In this document: positions 1-12,067 of the stretch, piece after piece
Numbering within the stretch: the first letter of the stretch is position 1
How the letters are laid out: every line of letters begins with the position of its first letter
Source of the DNA: Cristatella mucedo
Taxonomy: Eukaryota > Bryozoa > Phylactolaemata > Cristatellidae
Direction: 5' to 3'
DNA: 48,500 nt
Assembly (NCBI GenBank): GCA_009760855.2
Contig: WPIO01000079.1
Span: 949,001-997,500, forward strand
Notes under the pieces: generated by a model
Told to the model about the DNA's origin: nothing
What the model saw: the letters and a program-made list of their open reading frames with translations, nothing else
The model's database searches: none
Position numbers and translations under genes: made by a program

Positions 1-765
1 ACGTCAGGCACATAGACAACTGCTTCAGCTGTTTACATAACAGCTAAGTTGTCCTATGAAAGACAAGAGCAACTGATATGCAAGAGGATGCAGCAGCACA
101 AAACAAAAAGCTCTGACATTAACGTTAATTGATGCTGCTTCTGCTGCAAGATTGGTAAGCATTGCCTGACATACAGCATACCGACCACTGACATGATTAA
201 AAAACAAGGTCATCACTTGGCAGTGCACACGAATGACAAGTTGTATCTCTGTTGCAGCCGTCCACCTGCTCAGCCATAGAAGAGTCACGTGTCACTCGAG
301 TTGTGTAGTTGTCACATCAGCCGTTGTAGCAAGCTCTTCAGGTTGCTCCATAGACACGTCTTCGCCAGCCATTACAACACAGAGATTACTCTTAAGCGAT
401 GCAGGAATCTGAAATGCGATAGGCAATCTCAAGCCTCCTTCGATATTCTTGCACGATGTCATTATTAAATTACAGCATCGACAACTTATAAACAAGCACA
501 TCCTAATATGCAGATGGTGGCGAAAGTGAACTTATCAAGCATGACATTAGAAATGACATTGGCGCTGGCTGGTGGTAATGACAAAGACTGGTTAGCAACT
601 TGCATAGCAGTAGACACAAAAAACACAGATGCTACTGTGTTTAGCAGTCAGCATTACAACACTGTAGGTCATATGTAGTCAGCAATCGGCCATGATTCAG
701 TCAAAAGCTCAAAAGGTTACCCTTCTTTTCGACTTGTTTGATTGGTGACGTTCATACAGATGGGT
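1..765. other. Host sequence without a recognised gene
   Basis: Both strands have only short open frames with no recognisable domain, and I see no repeat shared with the rest of the window apart from the AATGT-type tail that ends the next LINE fragment. Probably intergenic or intronic host DNA. Confidence 0.5.
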
Positions 766-1450
766 AATGTAATGTAATGTATCTCCGTCAGTAACTCCAC
801 AAAGTCATAAAGACCATGTGGGTGTTACGCAGGAGAGTTTTGTATAGCGCACTCACAGCCTAAGCGGCTTTCGGTACACATTCGGTAGCCAACAGACTTC
901 GTATCACACAACAAAGAGAAAGTGGGAAGCATAGCAGAGTCAGGAGAGCAGTTGAGGTAGTGAGTAGCATAGAAGTAGCAGCTCAGGACTGCTGAAAAAG
1001 ATGTGCCATAGTCGGCAGTTGGAGAGTAGATGTCGTTGCTTAAGAATTGTGGAAGCGAGTTCCACAGTCTAGGACCTGCAGAGCTAAAGCTTCTGTCGCC
1101 AACTGTCTTTAAGCAGAGGAATGGGACAGCTAATTTATTGTCCACACATGACCTCAGGGCACGAACAGGCTGAAACTGATGTAGCAGTTCAGCTAGGTAC
1201 GAAGGAGCCAAGCCGTGGCGGGCCTTGTGGGTCAGCGTAAGAACTTTGCTCTGTATCCTTTGCTCAACCGGCAACCATCCTAGCTCTTTCAGCAAAGGTG
1301 ACACGTGCTCAAACCACTGGGACTTGAAGACCAGCCTTGCAGCCATATTCATAGTCCGCTGTAGTGGCATAATAGCTTTCTTTGGCAGCCCAGCCAAAAG
1401 GAAACTACAATAATCAAGCCGAGACAGAACTAAAGGGCTAGGCTCAGTAA
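766..1450 (-). mobile_element. LINE-A fragment (non-LTR retrotransposon, RT C-terminal part)
   Basis: The minus-strand frame encodes the end of a CR1/L2-like reverse transcriptase, including SRLDYCSFLLAGLPKKAI, the HVSPLLKELGWLPVEQRI block and the RLWNSLP block near the C-terminus. The 3' end of the element is at about 780 and is followed by a short AATGT repeat on the plus strand (766-780), the usual kind of tail for this clade. A near-identical copy in the same orientation lies at 46897-47560, and more diverged copies are at 8130-8672 and 38090-38700. It is 5'-truncated and lacks the catalytic RT core and the endonuclease, so it is a dead copy. Confidence 0.85.
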
Positions 1451-1459
1451 AGTCGCAAG

Positions 1460-2455
1460 GCCTGCATTTACCATATTTTTTATGAGTATAAGCCACACCC
1501 TAAATCTATGGACAATTGTTTCTTTAATTTTATTGAAAAATATTATTAGTGAATATACAGCTCCATTTTGCATTAGTATAGGTTTGCTTTAATCATCAAT
1601 TAGAAAGAAATTCGTCATCAGTATCACTGCTAACTTCGTCATAGTCTTCTACAACGTTGACATTGTCTGAATCGTCACTTCACTGTATGCAGTGACTGAC
1701 ACTGACTTGCAGTGTATAAGTCGCAGGTTTATTTTTCAAAGGGAAAATTTGAAAAAAGGTGCGACTTATACTCGTAAAAAGATGGTAAATGAGCCAAAAC
1801 CTCACTTACAGACCTGGTTGATAATTGTTGAATGACTATTAGTGTTTACTGCATGTCAGAGAATGAGATAGTTCTATTCGTGCTAGTACTTGGCCACGTA
1901 AGTGCATGGCGACGTTTGCCAGTGAGGAAAACTCACGAATCAGAGCAAACTGCCAGAACAAATCTACCTTCAGCAAACATTCGACAAAACATTCACCTGC
2001 ACGAGGGAAAAATTGCATATCGCAAGGAGTCTGCTCCACCACCGTAATGGCACAGGAACTAGTGCTACTAGATACAAATTGAAATAAATCTAAATTCAAA
2101 CAGTTAATTTGCAATCTAGTCAAATCCAGGAGTAATACTGGCTAGGCTGAAAGTCTCTCATGTGACCAAAATTAGAAGTACTACTCGGTCAGTCAATCGT
2201 GCTGCACACAATCTCAGGGTTAAAGGGTTCTTAAAGAAACTCCAGCACTAGTTTGATCGACGAAAATGCAGACACCAACCTGCTCAAGACCAATCCCCAC
2301 CGATGACCATGTGACAGATAGAAATTGGCCACCGACAGCCCCGAGTTTTGATTTGGGGAGTTCAGAGGAGTAAAAAAGCTTTGGTCGATCAAGTACCTTG
2401 ACCGTCAAGCAAATGGGCAACCGGATTCGCCATCATCAAAATTTCTTCGCTCAGA
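1460..2455. other. Host sequence, nothing recognised
   Basis: Short open frames only (for example 1832-2047 on plus) with no domain signature. No tRNA, tandem array or mobile-element remnant is visible until the LINE-B reading frame begins near 2460. Confidence 0.45.
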
Positions 2456-2901
2456 AACTGATGAAAGCAACTTCTACCCTTTGTCTCCCTTCAAAAGTTC
2501 CTATCAAAGACACGGTAAAGAGTTGTGGCAGACCAGCTGAACTCACATATTGAAACTTCAAACCTAGCTAGTAAGTTCCAGCCTGGTTTGACAGCTAATC
2601 ACCCCATAGAGTCAGAACTGCTTCGGGTGTATAACGACTTCCTCAAGAGTGCAGAGTTAGGTAGAGGCTCTCTACTTGTTCTGCTCGATCTTTCGGCAGC
2701 TTTTAATATTATCGATCACTAGGTTCTTCTTGAGTGCCTGACATCTCGCTGGGCAACACAACACAGCACTCCAATGGTTCAGATCCTATCTCTCAAGTGG
2801 AAAACTCCAGAGCATTGATATGGACAGAAGTGCAGGTGTACCCCGGGGCTCCATGCTTAGTCCGGTTTTTCATGGTTTATACTCTCCCTGTTGCCGATGT
2901 G

Positions 2902-3086
2902 GTGAGCCGTGATGGCACACTAGGTAAGGCGGTTGCTTTCACGACCTCGGTCCCGAGGTCATGGGTTCGATTTCTGCGGTGGGCGGTCCTTTATCGCCAC
3001 TGCAAGCGGTGGTGATAGCCGTAAAGACTCTTCTGTCGCTATACAAAAAGAGACAGTTTAATCAGCTAGGATTTATTTATTTACTT
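2902..3086 (+). mobile_element. tRNA-derived SINE, copy 1, nested in LINE-B
   Basis: Begins GTGAGCCGTGATGGCACAC and has an A-box-like ACTAGGTAAGG and a B-box-like GGGTTCGATTTC, followed by a tRNA-unrelated body (about 2968-3070) and an ATTTATTT-rich tail. The LINE-B text reads continuously from GATGTG before it to ATTGCC after it, when compared with the uninterrupted LINE-B copy near 44980. TGTG is present on both sides and may be a short target duplication. Confidence 0.85.
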
Positions 3087-3229
3087 GTGATTGCCAGACA
3101 AAATCTAGCCTTTCACTTCCATGCAGATAACACTCAGTTGTACATTTGCTTCGAAAGCTCCCAGACCTCCAGCATGTCGAATTCCCTCAACACCCATGCT
3201 GCATGTATTGATGACATCCAAGTGTGGCT

Positions 3230-3551
3230 TGTGGCAGCATGCAGAGTGTTAGCACGCATAAGTACACCCCAGGACGAATCTCAGGGACCTGCTAAATGCT
3301 GTGATAAATAGCTGCATTTTAAATTTTATTTTAAATGTGGTCAAGTCAAGGGATGTCGTGACGGAAGTCGAGAGTGAGTTCCAAGCTGTGGGAGCATACG
3401 AACTAAAGGCATGGTCTCCAAAGGATTTGAGGTTTGTACGAGGTATAGGTAAACAGTTAGATTCCGAAAAATGGGTGGTACGATGCTTAGCCTGGTGAGG
3501 CAGTAGATCTAATAGGAAGGTTTGAGCCAAAGAATGAAACTGAATTATCAA
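3230..3551 (-). mobile_element. Inverted LINE-B 3' fragment inside LINE-B copy 1
   Basis: The minus-strand frame (3249-3551) encodes the LINE-B RT C-terminus, including the NLKSFGDHAFSSYAPTAWNSL segment. This is the same part as the minus-strand fragment at 17829-18110 and the plus-strand fragment at 44148-44330. It lies head-to-head with its host copy and interrupts it between the DDIQVW block and the ILVMGK block. Confidence 0.8.
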
Positions 3552-4189
3552 CCAACATACTAGTTATGGGAAAATCAAGTGTGATTCAAAAATTGAAAAA
3601 CACAATGCCCAAAATTGGCTCTGCTAGCATATCTCCCGTTGCAACTGCACGAGATTTAGGTGCCCTGTTCCAAAGTGATCTTACATTAGACGACCACATC
3701 AGCTCCACAGTTAAGTCTGCCTACTTTCAGCTAAATAACATTGCTAAAATGAGGGCTTGTTTAGATAGGGATATCACATCTAAAGTGGTCCATGCATTTG
3801 TGACATCCCGTCTTGACTCCTGTAACTCACTGTTTACTGGTATACCGGCTAGTGCAATTAGGCACTTACAGTTAGTGCAAAACTCTGCAGCTAGGCTTAT
3901 CTGTCTTGAGTGTCCCAGTTGCCACATCACAACACTTCTCCCCAACCTGCACTGGCTCCCAGTCAAGCAGCACATCGACTTCAAGGTTTTGTCAATAACT
4001 TTAAGGTCCCTTCATTCTTTGGCTCTAGCGCACCGATCAGATCTTCTCTCCCATCAGGCTGAGCATCGTACCACCTGCTTTTCGGAATCAAACTGTTTAC
4101 CCACACCTTGTACAACTCGCAAATCCTTTGGATACAGTGCCTTTAGTTCGTATGCTTCAAAAGCCTGGAACTCACTCTTGCTTTAAATG

Positions 4190-4480
4190 TCATCAAGTCA
4201 TGTGATTCGCGACGTCAGTGGGCAGAAAGTTCCAAGCTCGCATTAACAAGAAGCTAGACGTGCATCTGCTCGAGCCTTATGAATCGACCGAGTTCTCTTA
4301 GGGAACTATGCAGACGGTTCATTACTATTCGCATGACAAACTGAGCACTAGGTCTTCGAACGATTCAAGATTGATCAGAGCCATGGGAAAACGACCAGGA
4401 TCCGATGACCAGGTCGTGAAGAAGGTGGCCCATGAAGTAAGTTTTCAGATAAGATTTCAGATAAGTTTTCAGCCAGAGCC
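4190..4480. other. Spacer, nothing recognised
   Basis: Unique sequence between the LINE-B remnant and the (GA)n tract. It contains a small direct duplication around TTTCAGATAAG (4442-4465) and no gene. Confidence 0.5.
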
Positions 4481-5560
<1,080 letters not shown>

Positions 5561-5567
5561 AGGGGAG

Positions 5568-5570
<3 letters not shown>

Positions 5571-5640
<70 letters not shown>
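5571..5640. repeat. (GA)n microsatellite
   Basis: About 70 bp of GA dinucleotide. A smaller GA run at 5798-5815 sits in the last exon of the MBLAC1-like gene. Confidence 0.97.
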
Positions 5641-5643
<3 letters not shown>

Positions 5644-5748
5644 GTGAGACAGATAGGCAAAAAAGAGATGCATAGAAAGTGAGAAAGAATGGGAGAGAGA
5701 CAGCTAGTAGTCGGACGCTCGGGTAGATTGAAAGAAGACAGTGACAGC

Positions 5749-7754
5749 TCAAGGTATATAGAAAGAGAGCAAAGAGGATGCAAAGCACACAATCAGGAGA
5801 GAGAGAGAGAGAGAGATCGAAAGTTTGGTTGTCGTGCAAGTGGTTGGGCTAGCAGGCAGTACCGTGTACTTTGGCCCATGACCGGGAATGATGACATCAG
5901 CTTTCTTCAGTATCCTGATACGATGCGACTGCTGCAGTTCGGGATCTGTGCTATTAGCCTGCCAGATTTCAGGACAGTCGAGGTCCTCGAAACATTCAAA
6001 AAGATCACCTGAAAGCAAAAACGACAAATTAAGGGTTGTCACAACAGTGCTATAGTGTTGGGAGGCTGACGATCGTCAATGGTGCTCTGGTGCACGCACG
6101 CATGCGGGGCGTTCTGGACCAGAGAGTGAGAGCAAGCCGCACCAGATCCGTCTGCTGCCTTTCAGCTTACCAACGATCGCCACAACCCCTTCTGATGTGC
6201 CCTTAACGAGGACGGTCACATCCTGAGCAGTGTGGCCCGGTGTGGGCCTCACTTCCACATAATCGTCTATTTCGTAAGGTATGCCCTGCAAACCCAAAAC
6301 CATTGTTAAAATGCTAAAATTGTTGGTCTTGCTTTCAGTGACGTAAAATATCAATTCGGTTCTATAATATATAATATATATATAATATGTATATATTATA
6401 TAACATATAATAATATAATATATTCTATAACATAATATCAATTCCTAGAACATCGAGCTAAAGCTGCGTAAGATATGAAAAATGCTAAAATATCGTAGGA
6501 CAGCAACAGTCACAGTAAACGTGCAAGTGCACGCGTGAGTGTGCACGTGCTTGTGTGTGCGCCAGCTCTCGCATGTGAGCCTAAAAGCATGTGAGCATGG
6601 TGGGGTGAACACGACCTACCCCTTGAGCATGTGATATCGCAGCAATACTAGCAGCAAAACATCGGAGGATTACTACTAAAGTATCCAAGTGCCCTTAAAA
6701 TGACCTAGGTCTTGACCTTTACGACAGCTGAACAGCATACAAATTAGGAACGAGCCATCCTCGCCAGCAGCGGCACTACACATGCACAATAATAATAATA
6801 ATTATTATAATAATAATACATCTGCATAGCGCCCTCAGAGAACTGAATCTCTCTCTCTCTCTCTAGGCACTTTACAGATGCTGCATATAAAGCAGTCTGA
6901 GAGCGAATGGTTAGCCTTGGAGTTCAATCAATCGGCGTCGGCGACAGACGAGGCTAGTCGAAGTCGTGAATCGAACAATTGAAAGTGGCGCGTCTCCAGC
7001 CATGTAAAAGCCTCGCGGCTGACTGTGGGTGACTTGCTTTGTCACGCTCACGCTCGCCGGAAAGCAAACGTTGTCGCGCCCACGCACCTCTTTGAAATCA
7101 TGGCGAATGAAAGTGTCCTCGCGATTAATGTCATAGCCCACGATGTGTGTAGCTTTCGTAAACATGCTAAGGTTCCCGGCGTGGTCGGAATGGCCGTGAG
7201 TAACAACCACGTACTCGATATTATCGGCGCTTAGGTTGTGCGACGCCAAAGCTACAATGACGAGTGGTTAATAATAATAATAATAATAATTCATTTAAAA
7301 TAGCGGCCTCGGACAACTCAATCTCTTTCGAGGCACTTTACGTGTGCAGCAAAAGGAAGCATGATCGAATGGTTAGTGGTATCGCGCTCAGTGAAAACAA
7401 GCATAACATTGTTAGGGGCGACATGCATCGGGTGAGCATGCAAATGGTTGAAAAAAGAGAACGCAAATGCTATCGGTATGCAAAAAATCTGGCAATAGGA
7501 ATCGCTAAATGTACCGTCCGTAAGAAACTTCGCGTCCCAGGCAGTGCCGGTGTCGACTATTATGTTACGGCGTCCCTTAATCAAAGTGATGGTGCAGTTG
7601 GCCTTATATGTACCTGGGAATGCGCAGAAGCATTACGATAGGCCATAATAATGCACCAGTTGCAATCTATCCGGCGCATTGACATGTAATAAACCCTACC
7701 GTTTACGTCCCGGCTGTAGCCATGGCGCAGTACGACCACTTCGTAAGGAGCCAT
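5749..7754 (-). CDS. MBLAC1: MBLAC1-like metallo-beta-lactamase-fold hydrolase, 5 exons
   Basis: Spliced host gene. Exons, in transcript order: 7754-7700, 7613-7515, 7251-7088, 6285-6171 and 6008-5749. All introns are GT-AG, the phases agree (1,1,0,1), and the total is about 230 codons, close to family size. Metal-binding motifs are visible: THGHSDHAGN in exon 3, PTPGHTAQD in exon 4 and VIIPGHGP in exon 5, with IIVDTGTAWD in exon 2. The human homologue is a zinc MBL-fold nuclease reported to act on histone pre-mRNA; that role is family knowledge and is not visible here. The start chosen is the first ATG of the exon 1 frame (7754), but an upstream exon cannot be excluded. The last 30 or so codons run into a GA microsatellite and read Leu-Ser-rich, so the true C-terminus may be newly extended. 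Introns 2 and 3 hold LINE-B tail fragments. Confidence 0.9.
6360..6432. repeat. TA-rich low-complexity tract in MBLAC1 intron 3
   Basis: Alternating ATATAATATATA-type sequence between exons 4 and 3. No coding or RNA feature. Confidence 0.85.
6786..6905 (-). mobile_element. LINE-B 3' tail fragment in MBLAC1 intron 3
   Basis: Begins with an AAT-type trinucleotide run followed by GCGCCCTCAGAGAACTGAAT and a CT run, then AGGCACTTTACA. This is the reverse complement of the LINE-B 3' end seen complete at 46024-46085. Only the tail is present. Confidence 0.8.
7264..7420 (-). mobile_element. LINE-B 3' tail fragment in MBLAC1 intron 2
   Basis: A TAA trinucleotide run (7268-7288) followed by a diverged copy of the LINE-B tail (AACTCAATCTCTTTCGAGGC) and GCAAAAGGAAGCATGATCGA. 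It lies wholly between exons 3 and 2. Confidence 0.75.
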
Positions 7755-8129
7755 GAGGATCAATAGCCGTGACCTTTTTAGTAACCATGACCTTGGTCAG
7801 ATTTCCCTGTTTGTCCCCGTGAACTTGGACTGTTTTGCTCCGGCATGCTTGGCATGCGTACCCGCGCATAATTCAGTGCATATTAGTAGCCAAAAGGTCT
7901 TAATAACTAGTGACAATAAGTGTCTACATGTTTATTTTAGTACGCTGGGCTAAAGACATGCTTGTTTACGTTTGCTTGTGCTGCAAACGTGGTGTGCGGC
8001 TGTCACATCCGTACAGAACTGCGCACTTAACCGCAAACTCTGCGCTCGTAACTCTGCTAGTCTCAGCTGACGCGCTACGAATACTGTTGACACCTGAACT
8101 TTGTATCACGGCGAGTGACTTTTAGGTGC
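7755..8129. other. Region upstream of MBLAC1-like gene
   Basis: No gene or repeat recognised. It should contain the MBLAC1-like promoter and 5' UTR if the first exon is at 7700-7754. I see no clear TATA box in the right place. Confidence 0.4.
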
Positions 8130-8672
8130 AGCACCAATCCACGTGCCTCCTTAGCTGAAAGAGCTGGGTGGCTGCCGGTTGATCAACGGATACAGAGCAA
8201 AGTTCTTACGCTGACCCACAAGGCCCGCCACGGCTTGACTCCTCCTTACCTAGCTGAACTGCTCCCCCAGCGTCAGCCTCCTCATGCCTTCAGGTCCTGT
8301 ACGGACAATAAATTAGGTGTTCCATTCTTCCGCTTACTTAAAGAACGTTGGCAACAGAAACCTTAGTGCTCTGCAGGTCCTAGACTGTGGAACTCGCTTC
8401 CACAGTTCTTACGCAATGACAACTACTCTCCTTCTGCTGACTACGGCTAATCTTTTTCTGCCGTCCTGAGCTGCTACTTCCATGCTACTCACTACCTCAA
8501 CTGCTCTCTTGACTCTGCTATGCTTCCCACTTTCTCTTTGCTGCGCGAGATGAAGTCTGTTGGCTACCGAATGCGTACCGAAAGCCGCTTAGGCTGTGAG
8601 TGCGCTATACAAAACTCTCCTGCGAAACACCCACATGGTCATTATGGCTTTGTGGAGTCACAGACGGAGATA
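8130..8672 (+). mobile_element. LINE-A fragment, plus orientation
   Basis: The frame starting within 8115-8366 reads GWLPVDQRIQSKVLTLTHKA, matching the LINE-A RT C-terminus at 766-1450. The 3' part (8370-8672) continues in other frames and ends GGAGTCACAGACGGAGATAC, the reverse complement of the LINE-A end at about 780. 5'-truncated and frameshifted. Confidence 0.83.
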
Positions 8673-9290
8673 CATCACATTTCGTAGGTTGGGCGGCAGT
8701 AGGGAAAAAGCCAGCGACGAAGAGCGCTGTCCCCTACCTCTGCAACGGTGGGAGGTTGGGTACAGCCTATTCGGTGGGCTTGGTAGCAGCATGTTCGAAG
8801 CAATCGCCGGCGCGTCTACTTTACGTCCCTCTTTCTCTCCCGCCTCCACTCCCTCTCCCGTTCCCTCTCTCCCCTTCCTCCGTTTCTCTGTATTTAATAC
8901 ATATTTTGAGGCCGGACTGTTCGATCTACATCTGCTCATACGTCACATGGCAACTAAGCCCGTTGGACCGGCTCTAACTGTGGTGTCTGCGTTGACGTTA
9001 GACCGCAGTCTTCCCGACAGGGCTCAACGCCGGGGCCTGGCGACCAGCGAGTGGGCGGACCAGCAACCCTGGCATCCTCTCATCCAACCTCAATGAAACG
9101 CGCCCCAACGCGGATCCTACGGATGGCACGTAGCGGGTCTCCATACAGGTCTCCCCTTCTTAACCTCGACTCACCCCGTACACCCACCCTGGCGCTTCGA
9201 ATAGGCAAGACAAGGCTCAGCGCTGCCCACTAGGCGACGGCTCGCGGAATTGTGGGGCAACGCGCAGCTTCCGGCTGGTCGCGGCGTTGT
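8673..9290. other. Host sequence, nothing recognised
   Basis: Moderately GC-rich unique sequence with overlapping open frames in several phases and no domain signature. A C/T-rich stretch lies at 8830-8890. Confidence 0.4.
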
Positions 9291-9304
9291 CTAAAAAAAA
9301 AAAA

Positions 9305-9475
9305 AAATCCTAGCTGATTAAACAGCCTCTTTTTTTATAGCGACAGAAGAGCCTTTACGGCTATCACCACCGCTTGCAGTGGCGATAAAAAATCGCCCAC
9401 CGCAGGAATCGAACCCACGACCTCGGGACCGAGGTCGTGAAAGCAACCGCCTTACCTAGTGTGCCATCACGACTC
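9305..9475 (-). mobile_element. tRNA-derived SINE, copy 2
   Basis: Reverse complement of the family: TAGCTGATTAAACAGCCTC tail side at 9310, body with AGCGACAGAAGAGCC, B box as GGAATCGAACCC (9412-9423) and A box side ending at GTGTGCCATCACGACTC. The A run at 9293-9306 precedes the tail. Confidence 0.88.
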
Positions 9476-9765
9476 TACTCCGGTTGATTGTCTCACGTGT
9501 CCTCCGACCTGACCATCACTTCGGTCCTCCATCTGTCCACCGTCGTTCTTACTTCCTCTTACGCCGCGGTTTTGTCGGTGCAAGCTCCACCGCTCGCTCT
9601 CCTCCTGCGTCAACTCCTCCAGCCGTCTGCTATCTTGAAGACTCTACCTGAAACGTAGACTTCCTGATTTACGTACTAGTCGTCCTCGGCCACTGGCTAT
9701 TGTCTCGTGGACTATACCCAACCCCCGGGAGAGGGCCTGCGGTTCTCTCTCTCCGCATATCTATG

Positions 9766-9814
9766 GTCATTAATAATAATAATAATGCACTTGATAAAGC
9801 GCCCTCAGAGAACT

Positions 9815-9855
<41 letters not shown>

Positions 9856-10450
9856 TAGGCGCTTTACATTTGCTGCAAAGGGAAATGCAATTGAATGGTG
9901 AGTAATATCATGCTTGATAAACAACATGTATAACATGGTTAGGGGTGACATGCACAGGGTCAGCATGCAAATGTGGTTAGTGGCAGCATACACAGTGTCA
10001 GCACGCATAAGCACATGAAGGACGAATCACAGGGACCCACTAAATGCTGTCCTAAATAGGTGTTTTTAAGTTCTTTTTAAACGTGTTCAAGTCAATCCGT
10101 TGCTTGACTGGGAGCCAGTGCAGGTCCGCGAGAAGTGGTGTGATGTGGCAACTGCGACGCTCACGACAGACAAGTCTAGCTGCAGAGTTTTGCACCATCT
10201 GCAATCGCCTGATCGCACATGCCGGTAGGCCAGCAAGCAGTGAGTTACAGAAGTCAAGACGGGATGTCACGAATGCATGGATCAACTTTGACGTGGTATC
10301 CCTGTCTAAACAAGCCCGAATTTTAGCAATGTTATGAAGCTGAAAGTAGGCAGATTTGACTGTGGAGCTGATGGGGTCGTCCAACGAGAGTCGTATTGGG
10401 CTAGACGCTAGACGCCTCAGCCGCACGAGCCCACAAAGTAACAATAGCAA
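9766..10450 (-). mobile_element. LINE-B copy 2, 5'-truncated
   Basis: The plus strand starts with (AAT)n and the reverse complement of the LINE-B 3' terminal hairpin, with its internal CT run expanded (about 9820-9850). The minus-strand frame at 10052-10450 encodes TSRLDFCNSLLAGLPACAI and LADLHWLPVKQRID of the RT C-terminal region. The middle part (PRTNLKSFGD block) is deleted relative to the copy at 17606-18157. Confidence 0.88.
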
Positions 10451-10454
10451 AACA

Positions 10455-10762
10455 GTTTTACCGATTTAACAGCCTCCTCTGTATAATAACAATAAAAATA
10501 CATGTTTTTGAACCCTCGCAGAACATCTATTTTTAGGCACTTTACATATGCCCCAAAGGAAGCATGGTCGAATTATTAGTGGTGGCATGCTCAATGACAA
10601 TAAACACAACGCTGTGTATGTACTGCATAGCGACAGAAGAGACTTAAAGGCTATCGCCGCCGCTTGCAGTGGGCAAAACAGGATCGCCCACAGCAAGATT
10701 CGAACCCACAACCTCGGATGTGAAGAGCGAGCACCTTACCTCCTGTGCTGTCACGGCCCTAA
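10455..10762 (-). mobile_element. tRNA-derived SINE copy 3, split by a LINE-B tail
   Basis: The tail side ACCGATTTAACAGCCTCCTC (about 10458-10480) and the body plus tRNA-like head (10625-10762, B box AAGATTCGAACCC) belong to one SINE copy. Between them (about 10486-10622) is a LINE-B 3' tail fragment with its ATA-type run and GGCACTTTACATATGCC. This lies 15 bp outside the left TIR of the Polinton. Confidence 0.75.
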
Positions 10763-10777
10763 ACCTCTAGCAAACGG

Positions 10778-11000
10778 AGTAGTTATGTTTTGAACGTTAT
10801 AGAGCCTAGGGCTCAGCCTCGACCCTCAATCTCGCACAGCTCGATCGAGTGTCTTCGTCTGAGACCCAAGTCTCCATAACTTTCAAAACCAAACTCCTCG
10901 CTCAACACTAGACTCGCTGTCGCTCCTCATAGTGTTTTCGCCTACTTCATTGTTTATCCCACAGCACTCTAACAGAATAAAATTTGATTTAAAGAAAAAA
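10778..11000 (+). repeat. Left terminal inverted repeat of the Polinton
   Basis: Matches the reverse complement of 33655-33873 over about 220 bp, with about a dozen substitutions and a 2-bp indel by eye (roughly 94% identity). The inner end runs into GATTTAAA and an A tract. Divergence between the two ends implies time since the last replication of this copy. Confidence 0.97.
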
Positions 11001-11016
11001 ATTTATTAAATATACT

Positions 11017-11337
11017 ATGAGTACAAGGTGCAAATTATTTCCTAGACATTGGCATGAGAGTATGATTTCTTATATAATCAGAATTAGGGAAGTATTTTAC
11101 AAGTTTTATGATCATTGCATTCCTTTTGTTAATGGATATGACGAAATTAAACTACACACGGATTTTATAATTGATTTAATTCGTAAGGGTGGGAGGCAAA
11201 AGTTAACAAATTATAATTTGATTAGTCACCCAGAATTCTTTAATAAGGATCAATCTCCTAGTATTGTTGATGATTACATTCAGAAATCCATATTATGAAA
11301 AAGGTTTTCCAAAAAATATTGCTGATAATATTTCCTA
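11017..11337 (+). pseudogene. Hypothetical protein next to the left TIR
   Basis: The first gene inside the left TIR. The frame 11017-11298 encodes 93 residues (start MSTRCKLFPRHWHESMIS). A second frame with similar composition continues from about 11283 to 11337, suggesting a frame change near 11280. Rich in aromatic and charged residues with no recognised domain, signal peptide or membrane segment. The start is preceded by ATATACTATG, a weak version of the element's start-site motif. Function unknown. Confidence 0.6.
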
Positions 11338-11411
11338 ATCAATATAGAAAACTGCATATATTTGTATATTATGGTAAAAATGATTTAAACATCTTTTTAT
11401 GTTATATAGAA

Positions 11412-12067
11412 ATGAGTAATAAAAAATTTAGCAGACAAGTTGGAGAAAAATATCGAGATTATATCAGAAGATTAAAAACTGCAGTCGCTGAAAAATCTGA
11501 CGGATTAAAACCTAGACATGTGAAGATATTGAAGAATTTATTTCTTATCTTAATGATCGTAGCTATGAAGTTAGTTCTGTTTTCATTAATTATATGGATT
11601 CGCCAGATTATGAAGAAGATTTATATCCAGAATGGGTTTGAAAAACTTTTAATAATTATAGGAAAACGGCAGATCTAAGAAAAAAGTTTGCTCTTCAAAG
11701 ATATGACGAGGTAGTTGCATATAACATTAAAGTTAGATCATGTCTAACACAGTTAACAAGAGTGAGATATATAATTAAAATAGTAAATATAATAGTAGCT
11801 TTAGGAGTTACAGTTTCTACAACACATATTCACACACATCCAGATATAACTAATGTCGTCTCTGTTCTCTCAGCTCTAACAGCAATGCTAATGGCAGTTG
11901 ATAGGGTTTTAGTTGAAATAGATAAAAGAAAAAGATTTACTCTAAATTCTAACTCAGAATTTATTTAAAAAATAACTGATGCTTTATCTGATGAAGTAGT
12001 TACAAAAGAAGAGTTTGACGATATTATAGCAGAACGTTCACAAAGAGAAACTACTCCTCTTGCTTAA
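11412..12067 (+). pseudogene. Hypothetical membrane protein with C-terminal hydrophobic segments
   Basis: Starts MSNKKFSRQVGEKYRDYIRR directly after TATATAGAAATG (11403-11414). An indel near 11518 changes frame, and in-frame stops lie near 11640 (TGA) and 11966 (TAA). The reading frame still resumes to 12067, so this was one gene of about 218 codons. The part at 11762-11968 has two hydrophobic stretches (IIKIVNIIVALGVTV and VVSVLSALTAMLMAV), likely two transmembrane helices, followed by a charged C-terminus. The C-terminal end overlaps the end of the convergent integrase gene by 17 bp. No family recognised; a membrane protein at a Polinton end could act in virion-membrane contact, but that is a guess. 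Confidence 0.7.

Larger units (their letters stand above)
2460..4187 (+). mobile_element. LINE-B copy 1, with two nested insertions
   Basis: CR1/L2-like reverse transcriptase fragment. RT motif 2a is seen as LLVLLDLSAAFNIIDH (about 2670-2722). The thumb/C-terminal region is at 3566-4187, including SRLDSCNSLFTGIPASAI and the LHWLPVKQHIDFKVL block. Against the more complete LINE-B copy at 44930-46113, two foreign blocks interrupt it: a tRNA-derived SINE (2902-3086) and an inverted piece of another LINE-B 3' region (about 3230-3551). Stops and frame changes occur throughout and the 3' tail is missing after 4187. Non-functional. Confidence 0.85.

Noticed and set aside
8596-9096. 166-codon plus-strand frame as a gene
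   Set aside because: It begins within the LINE-A 3' end, overlaps frames in other phases and shows no motif.
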